A stretch of DNA of 64,000 bases from positions 44,644,019 through 44,708,018 of the forward strand of contig CM049306.1 in the NCBI GenBank assembly GCA_026874595.1, written 5' to 3'. The DNA is from Sipunculus nudus. Its lineage: Eukaryota; Annelida; Sipuncula; Golfingiida; Sipunculidae. A model generated the notes under the pieces. That model did not search any database, had not been told where the DNA came from, and saw only the letters and a program-made list of their open reading frames with translations. Of the stretch, positions 57,176-64,000 are shown piece after piece (within the stretch, counting starts at the first letter, position 1; each line of letters starts with the position of its first letter). A program made the position numbers and the translations under genes.

Positions 57176-58900
57176 CTCATAATTGTGCTCAGCTGACCGT
57201 GACTCATCACCAGGCCGGGGGATAACTAGATTAATTCTGCCGCACGGTTATTTATTTTATTTGAACATAACAATCTTTCAAACGAACAATCAAATAAGAT
57301 CAGCAGGGCAAAATGACCTTTACCTACGACTTTAGCGAGATAATATGAGAGACAACAAGTCCACAAATAGGTGCAGACGCATTTTCAAACAGTCGCCTGT
57401 TAGTCCGACACTGATAGAATCTTTGTTTGTTTGCTCCACCATATGGGACTCAATATCTTTCCTCAGAATATGATTTTTTTTCTTTAATTTATGGGCTACA
57501 TAATAACGCGATGCCCCGACCTGCTTAAAGTTTAGCTAACCTGCTATACCTTAGCTGTATCGAGCAATATGCTGCAAGCGTAGAAACCTATATATAATAC
57601 CAGATAAAGCTCCCTGGCTTAGTTGGTCACAGGGTAAAAGTAGCATACGCCGGAGTGGAAGGACGTATTAAGAAAACATTGCAAGGATTAAAAATCTTAA
57701 AGAAGTTTGATGGTAAGATATCGGAGTTAAAATTCGGAAGATTGCGTTTAAGTTTCAGGACTGTGTGGAGATTGTATTTTCCAGAGCACCTGGATTACGG
57801 TGACGTCACTGATATCAAATTGTGGATTCTCATAACCTGCATGTGGACATTACTAAAGGAATAAACATTATTTGTTAATACTTAGATCCACTACGTTTAA
57901 GGCGAGGTGAACGAACCCGGAACACATGTCATCATGAAAATTTCGTGAGTTTCTCTCCTGCAGATATTATAACCATGTTATAAATAACAAAAGGAGGTAC
58001 CTTGCTACTTCAGTGGAAGCCACAAGAGGTTGTGTTGCTCTTACAGCACACAACACATTTCTGTTCATTTGAGAATATTCAGTTAGGCGGCTTTTGGGAT
58101 GAGACCCCAGAAAAAGAGAAACAGTATTAAATATATGCAATGAATTTTATTTATGCTGACAAGATTATATTTTAATATAGCGTATTTATAAATATTAATT
58201 CAATAAAAAACTATTAACAAGTACATAAATACACAAACACATGTACGCATCTTCTAATTGCAAGCTAACCCGCGTTGCGTAGTATATGAGCATACCATAT
58301 GTCTAAAATGCCTTGACTTTGCAATGATTTATTCATTTGAATCTTAGTTATACCCTTCATAAAAATAAAGAGTAAAAAAGAACAGAAAAGTTCTGTTCAA
58401 AACCAAAGTAAGCTGCGGTCAACGACCAATAGTTAGCTTCGAGGAAAGTTTACTGTAAATATGTATGAATTTTATTATCTCAGAGGAGAGGGGGACAACT
58501 CGGCATTACTTGTAAGTGACACAACTTTCAATTGTTCTGATTTTTCTAAATTGTAAAATTAAATGCTCATAATGTTCGCCCGTGTGGCGGATAACATTCA
58601 GTGTTGTATGTGCCCTTTACACCTTGAAACACCACATTTGACTTTCTGTAGCCTGCTAAAATATATAAATAAGACTTCACACAGCAATTCATTAAGCATA
58701 ATTCTAAGACTTTCTTTAATTATGAAAATACTATTCGTGTAACCGCTGTTTTCGTTGTCAAGCTTCTCTGGGAAGGAACGCCAAAGCATTGTAATCAGAC
58801 AACTAATTTTGCATTGTGCATCATTTCAAGATATTAAACATGTGACACCCGCTCTCGTTGTTCTGATTACACTGGGACACAATATTTCATTAGACTGATT
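57176..58900. other. No recognised gene or element
   Basis: Mixed-composition DNA. A 69-codon plus-strand frame at 57655-57864 and a 63-codon minus frame at 58598-58789 have no recognisable family, splice context or repeat, and I do not call them genes. Confidence 0.5.
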
Positions 58901-58909
58901 CTTGGGCCT

Positions 58910-58951
58910 ATGCCCAGGGGCGTAGCCAGGAAGGAGGGAGGGGAGGGGGGC
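58910..58951. repeat. Isolated transposon-end-like G-rich motif
   Basis: GCCCAGGGGCGTAGCCAGG followed by a purine-rich stretch (GAAGGAGGGAGGGGAGGGGG). CAGGGGCGTAGCCAGG resembles the terminus of dispersed DNA transposons in animals. I found no inverse partner nearby. Confidence 0.35.
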
Positions 58952-59331
58952 GATATTGTTGGCAGAGGCATTTAAAGATAAAGAAATTAAAAAAGGTCAC
59001 ATAAAGAAAATTGTAACAATCTATACCTCTATCAGGAAAAACAGTCCTTTTGTACCGTATTAAAATGTATTTTACACTTAAACAGTGATCTAAGAATCCC
59101 CTTTGTCATTCAAATATCAACTTATGAATTTCTACAGGAATCTTTAGACGGTTCTGCAACAATGTGATGAGTTAACTCATAGAAAATATCTGCAGAATAT
59201 GCATGAGCAGAAAAAAAATATATATAATGAATTCGCCTCCATCAATAACATATAATGATAAGAAAATTGATAGTTTTCATGATAACCGTGACTATATGTA
59301 AGAGTTTATACTGTGTAGCCTGACGGTTATA

Positions 59332-59527
59332 TCAGGCTGATGGTTTCCTTGTGTTGTTCATTCCTCGTAGCATTTTCTCCACTTGTCTGTGAACGGTAAT
59401 GTTCCCTTTGATCGCTGTAGCGTTGAAACAGATTGCATGTCGAATATCGTCTTTGTCTTTTGCCACTCTCCAGGTGACGGGCATGATAGATATATTGGCG
59501 TTCTGGGTCCATTCTTTGCTGTCTAGT
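59332..59527 (-). CDS. Candidate terminal coding exon, unknown protein
   Basis: On the minus strand the acceptor ATATTTCAG precedes base 59527, and a frame runs to a TGA at 59332, encoding about 65 residues with NISIMPVTWRVAKDKDDIRH and two potential N-glycosylation sites (NATA, NITV). Glycosylation sites and one Cys suggest a secreted or surface protein. A second frame is also open here, so the reading frame is not certain. It may belong with the cysteine-rich exon at 62848, but the phases do not join directly, so at least one exon would lie between. Confidence 0.35.
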
Positions 59528-59873
59528 CTGAAATATAAAGGAAATGACATAGAGCATATACAATGGATGTGTTAACATTTGGGAGAACTCATTTACATTA
59601 AACGAAAGGTATACATAAGTTGATGGTTTTTGTACCATATCATGTTTATGAATAACGATTTCAATGCTGAATTATAGCCTTTCCAGCCGAATCGGCCAAT
59701 GTCATTATTAAAAGTCCTTAATAAAAAAGTTGACAGTCTGAGTTTTTTACAAGTCATTTGTAAGAGACACCTGCAGTCAAGATAGTAAACTGTTTCCAAA
59801 GTCAGTACTTTCAGTAAGCAAGAATTATTGGATAAAACTGATTTTTAAAACAACAACTCTTGTTGTCTTTTTG

Positions 59874-60491
59874 TTCGCGAGGGTTCTAAATTCGCGATAC
59901 TAGCGAAATGGGAATTATCGAGAAAATCATCGTGAATGTAAGGTCCCTTCGTCGAAGGCAAGATTATTGTAGATGCTTGATATAATAAATAATAATATAC
60001 ATGTATCTTGTTTGTTCAAAGGCTGCTATTTTAAAAGATGTGAGATCTTTCAAATTATCTGTCATAAGGCCAAAAAGAAAGATATGGTTCTCAGACACCG
60101 CCCTCGTCAATTTAAACCTCTCGCATCAAAACTTTTTATTTTGATTTTCATCTTTCAAGAAGATAAAATAATACAAATTTGAAAAAAACTTCCTATATCA
60201 TGTAGTGCTTTTACCTGTCATTAACATTGTTTTCTCTGATCATATAACATTTTTATCGAAACATACAAAAAAAGGGTTAAAAAATCGCCCGCCCGCACTG
60301 ATTTAAAAAAAAAAGTGCCTGAGAACCATACCTTTTTTGGCCTTAAGGAATAGTGCACACTTATTATTTGATACAAGTACTTCATATGAAAATGCTATAC
60401 TGTGTATAGATCTTTTGTATGGTGAAATCGCTAAAATGGAAATTTCGCGAAACACTGAAGAGTGAAAATCGCGAAATTTTAACCTCGCGAA
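59874..60491. mobile_element. MITE with TTCGCGAGG ends
   Basis: The left end TTCGCGAGGGTTCTAAATTC (59874 onward) is an imperfect inverse of the right end, whose complement reads TTCGCGAGGTTAAAATTTCG (ending 60491). TCGCGA words cluster near both ends. It has no coding capacity. No target duplication is clear. Another inverted-repeat element is nested inside. Confidence 0.55.
60064..60346. mobile_element. Nested inverted-repeat element inside the MITE
   Basis: AAGGCCAAAAAGAAAGATAT..GGTTCTCAGACAC at 60066-60098 matches the inverse of GTGCCTGAGAACCATACC..TTTTTTGGCCTT at 60315-60344. The pair bounds about 280 bases and looks like a separate short element inserted into the MITE at 59874-60491. 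Confidence 0.6.
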
Positions 60492-61834
60492 TATGAAGTC
60501 ATTACAGTATATCTGTTTTGGTAGACGTGTGCGTTCTCTATATGCACCGCAGATTGACACTGACACCAGCCAGACCTCTACCAAGGCAACTATTTGGGAC
60601 TCCAAACATATCCACTGCAACATGTATTTAGCTAGTTCACAGTTAGTGTCAAATATGTATTTCTATCGAAGGGGCATCTGCGTTGTCCAGCTATTACAAG
60701 GTACTGAAGCACCGATCCCTGAGGACTTTGTTGGCACAGGTTAAGGTATACGATCCCCCGAGGCAGTTAAAATCTAACGTTTTAATACAAGCTCAAATTT
60801 TACATAAAATATTGGTAATAGATAATGCGCTGTGGAAAGAGTATAGGGCTAAGGCCATTGATTATGATTGAAGATTATGATTACCTGAAGACCACTTAAA
60901 ATACATTATAGAGTCAGATGTCCCCTGTGGTAGTTATACATAATAGAGTCAGACGTCTGGTATTATCTAATCCATTTGCTGCTTGTGAAATAAATGACAC
61001 TATATTGACAGATGCTGCAGACCATTGTAGAAACAGGTATATGAATATACATTATATATGAATATATAAGGTACAACAGCTTTAGTTGTATGTACTTGAT
61101 GGGTATATATAAAGGGGTAATGGCAGTTTGGTGCCATATAGGGCTATGCCCCCATCGGACTTTTCATGTAATATTGTAGAAACCCTTTCTATGCAGACAT
61201 TTAATATCTGCTAAGAGAATTATAATATGCAAGTAATATATAAACCATGAAAAAATCATGTTTACATCATGTTACGTCACTGTACATTTTTCTCTGCAGG
61301 TATGACAATTTATACATAGAATATTTTACAGCAAACAGCATATGGCAATAAAACTGGCACTCCATCACTGAAGTTGGTGGGCCCAGGGTAAGTGTATGAG
61401 ATTTATAGAACAAGAAAACACAGAAAATGTCGGATTACTCCGTATTGGAATAGAGCCCATGCCACCTTATCCGACTCGATACTAATCTGATATAACACCG
61501 GACAGAACAATCATACCTAAAGGTACATAATCATTTGCAATGACATATGGGTTATTATTGTATCCCAATTATTCCTTTTGGCTGTTAACAAAAGTTTACC
61601 ACCAACATTCCCTCAGTTCTTTTGAAAAAACAAATCAATTACATGTTACACGATGCTGTTTCTAAGCGATTATTACGCCTTATAATTGCAACTCCCAAAG
61701 TTACTCTCTTAAAAGGGTGCTTCATAAAATGTATGGATTTTTATATACGGAAATACTGACTTTACATTTTAGCTCCAATGTAGTCTAATCTAAGAATTAT
61801 TAGTAGTTCTAAAGAAGCTAATTATAATCAGCCA
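60492..61834. other. No recognised gene or element
   Basis: Only short frames. One at 60683-60871 (plus) reads SSYYKVLKHRSLRTLLAQVK and could be an old coding relic, but no family is recognised. A stretch at 61300-61387 is bounded by a good acceptor (TTTTCTCTGCAG) and donor (GGTAAGTG) but has stops in all plus-strand frames. Confidence 0.4.
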
Positions 61835-61890
61835 ATGTCCGAGTCCTCGAGGTTCGAGTCCAAGTCCAACTTCTTTGAGTCCGAGTCATT
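61835..61890. repeat. GAGTCC repeat cluster 1
   Basis: Multiple GAGTCC and AAGTCC words (GTCCGAGTCCTCGAGGTTCG, CGAGTCCAAGTCCAAC, TTGAGTCCGAGTC). Confidence 0.6.
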
Positions 61891-62111
61891 TGGAACATTT
61901 GTCCTTAAAGAATTTTTTTAATCACTTTAAAACGGAGATATTAGATTATCAGGTACAGTTTTTACTCTAATGGTTAATTATATTTTTAACTCCCGATGCT
62001 GAGCAAAGCTTGGTATATATAGTGTTAATATTTTGAAATATTCTGTTAGTAGTTCGCACATAAGTTCGTATACGTAAGTCTTTCTAATATATGACAGATT
62101 TTTTTGTCAAT

Positions 62112-62215
62112 TGGACTCGGGATGGACTGATTAATCGAGTCCTAACCTCCAAGTCTGAATCAAAGTCTGAGTCCAGAACCCTCGAGTCCAAGTCTGAGTC
62201 CCAAAAATGAGGACA
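62112..62215. repeat. GAGTCC repeat cluster 2
   Basis: Starts GGACTCGGGATGGACTGATT and ends with AAGTCTGAGTCCCAAAAATG. The same layout occurs at 63854-63975, so both are fragments of one dispersed element. Confidence 0.65.
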
Positions 62216-62557
62216 CTAAAACAAACACCATGCCTGAAGTGTCATTCACTCACTAAAGCTACAAGCAAGAGTGCAGATTTGTTTACCTGAATTCACACAT
62301 TTACGATTTTTTCTGCATCTCCTTTTCCTCCCTAATGACATAAATGGTTAATATATTATAAAACTAAATGCAAATGAAAATTTTGATAAACATTACTATC
62401 AATATTTTTTCAGTTATTTTTACACATAGAAAGCAACATTGCAAAAGGATGACAAAAACTAATACTAATACTCAATTCCACACAAAAGCATACCAGCATA
62501 TAACACAAAATTCTGAAGTCGACTATACCCCTCAAATACAATGTACTGTTAACTTAC

Positions 62558-62657
62558 CTGTAGATTTCACTCCAATCAAATAATCAATGTAATCATTTCG
62601 GACCAAATAATGATACGAAAATGACGTAAGATAACTCGGATTCAATTTTACACAATC
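62558..62657 (-). CDS. Candidate coding exon, unknown protein
   Basis: Minus strand: acceptor-like TTTATTTTCGAAG, an open stretch reading DCVKLNPSYL..VRNDYIDYLIGVKST, then a consensus donor CAG|GTAAGT at 62557. The frame is open further upstream, so the left limit of the intron is uncertain. Its phase does not match a direct join to the exon at 62848-62953. Confidence 0.25.
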
Positions 62658-62847
62658 CTTCGAAAATAAATTTGTTATGGATCGCCTCTCACTATATGTA
62701 TATAGCTATATATTTCATTCATATTATAAGGTTGATAATAATATTAATAATAAAAAAAATATATACAAATTTTATTATTTTTTTTATACAACATTTGTGG
62801 GCAAGAAATCCGTTAAACATTGACATCTATAATATGACGAGTCTTAC

Positions 62848-62953
62848 CTCTCTGTTTGACACATTTTGGTTGTTCTGCACAACTCCTCCTGCCGTTTTTC
62901 GAGTGACACTTTCTCTTTAACGTACACCTGTATCCGGGCTGACATGTCATCAA
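62848..62953 (-). CDS. Candidate cysteine-rich internal exon
   Basis: Minus strand: acceptor AATTTTTTACAG, 106 open bases, then donor AGAG|GTAAGAC. It encodes LMTCQPGYRCTLKRKC, then a short SKNGRR turn and C..QPKCVKQRG. Five Cys follow the pattern C-x5-C-x5-C-x8-C-x5-C with many basic residues, as in small disulfide-rich modules of secreted proteins. I recognise no particular family. It starts in phase 0 and ends with one extra base. Confidence 0.4.
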
Positions 62954-62959
62954 CTGTAA

Positions 62960-63853
62960 AAAATTATAAACCAGGCTACGATTCACAAGATACATTTGTA
63001 ATCACATTTCAGCTAATACAGGAAAGCCTTACCAGCAATGACATCACGGCTGGTTATTCATTTGCATATTTGTTACTGCACACAGAAAATAAAAAAAAAT
63101 GTAGAGAAGCCTAATTTTAACAGTACCTCATTCAGATTGCATGGCATATTGACCGATGTTATATGTATATAGCCAAAAAAAACCAACCTAGGCTGCTTTT
63201 CTGTAATGTAAACATCATGGATATCACTAGACAACACTTGTCACTGGTAAGACCAACAACAACAATAAGCTATGCTGGTGAAAGCATTCGCAAGCATTAA
63301 GGGAAACTTATAACACAAAATCGGTTAAATTTTATTAATAAGAATATTTTCCCGAAAATTACCAATTGTTTCCCCGAATGCTATTGAATAGACATGGAAA
63401 GCAACTAAATATGGCAACTAAAGCACTATAGCACGTGCTTGTAAAGAGGTGCTAAGGTATACTAAATTGGGCCTAGCTGTTCTGTTTGCTGCATCGAAAA
63501 TAATTTAAAATAACTTCATTGACTTAGCGAGTTTCTTACAATAAAAATAATGTCCAAAACCTTCTAATCTGTGTTATCCATTAAAAACCTCTTCCTTTGC
63601 AAATCAAATGACTAAATTATCGCTCGTATGAAGTTTAACCTCAGCAGGGAGTATACCTGGAGGGGAAAAACAAAAATATATTCCATGTACTTCATTTTCA
63701 AAGTTATTATACTTAGAGAAATTTGTTGTATAACTTCAGTGTGTAGTTTTTATTAAACAAACAATGTAGTTTGCTTTAAAGCCTAATATTTGATTGATGT
63801 TTGAGCACATAAACAAGTCTTTATATTATGTGGCTGAGCTTTCCCTACTTAAT
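62960..63853. other. No recognised gene or element
   Basis: AT-rich DNA with short frames only. On the minus strand a strong acceptor (TTTTTCCCCTCCAG) near 63660 is followed by a short open stretch reading ILPAEVKLHTSDNLVI and a stop. It may be a terminal exon but is too short to support alone. Confidence 0.4.
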
Positions 63854-63975
63854 TCGGGATGGACTCGGCCCGATTCTCGAATCCTCATCTCAATGCCGAG
63901 TCCGAGTACGACTCCCAAAAATGTGGACTCGAGTCCGGACTCAAGTCAAAGTCCGGACACGAAATCTAAATCACT
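63854..63975. repeat. GAGTCC repeat cluster 3
   Basis: CGGGATGGACTCGGCCCGAT, then CGAGTCCGAGTACGACTCCC, then GGACTCGAGTCCGGACTC. The layout matches that of 62112-62215. Confidence 0.65.
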
Positions 63976-64000
63976 GGTACATCAGCACTGATTCCTGTCA

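Noticed and set aside
61300-61387. Plus-strand internal exon between TTTTCTCTGCAG and GGTAAGTG
   Set aside because: The splice sites look good, but all three plus frames contain stops within the interval.
63217-63247. Plus-strand first exon with ATG at 63217 and a GTAAGA donor
   Set aside because: Only ten codons and no partner exon. Such a motif is expected by chance.

Overview
The window is animal nuclear DNA. It has spliced genes, LTR and non-LTR retroelements, MITEs, minisatellites and AT-rich intergenic DNA. The many TAGGCCTA words and a Ty3/Gypsy-like element with Gmr1-type pol order suggest a marine invertebrate, perhaps a deuterostome such as an echinoderm or hemichordate. A mollusc is not excluded.

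Bases 1-55236 are three head-to-tail copies of a macro-repeat: unit 1 (1-15773, probably continuing left of the window), unit 2 (15774-31733) and unit 3 (31734-55236, enlarged by a retrotransposon and cut short on the right). Each unit runs in the same order: a tRNA-related SINE-like head; a GATGAT-rich stretch; an 18-bp palindrome; a 5-8 kb minisatellite of about 87-bp monomers, each made of two related halves of about 43 bp; a decayed zone of the same repeat; a large minus-strand coding exon; an intron with AT-rich DNA and a CRE/NRF-1 promoter-like cluster; a small first coding exon; a pair of CREs upstream of it; (AT)n tracts; and several MITE-like elements.

The main biological result is a minus-strand two-exon gene, one per unit, that I do not recognise. 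A small exon ends in two codon bases at a GT donor. A large exon begins after a good acceptor with the one missing base, so the splice phases fit. The predicted protein is about 580 residues. It has a basic N-terminal region, a Ser/Thr/Asp-rich central domain of degenerate repeats (three at exactly 41-residue spacing) and a C-terminus with repeated S-x(4)-DL-type motifs. Units 1 and 2 are open throughout. Unit 3 has a one-base deletion that breaks the frame.

In unit 3 the intron carries a 6763-bp Gmr1-like LTR retrotransposon (45456-52218) in the same orientation as the gene. Its LTRs are 1138 bp each and nearly identical, and it is flanked by a 5-bp ATTGT duplication. The empty target site is visible in units 1 and 2. 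The order is gag, protease, integrase, then RT connection and RNase H. The RT catalytic core is missing.

From 55237 to the end is single-copy flank. It holds a decayed CR1/Jockey-like LINE end, a decayed Tx1/L1-like RT fragment, a MITE with another inverted repeat nested in it, three clusters of GAGTCC-type repeats, and a few candidate minus-strand exons (one cysteine-rich) of an unidentified gene or genes. Long parts of 57.2-59.3 and 60.5-61.8 kb hold nothing I can name.
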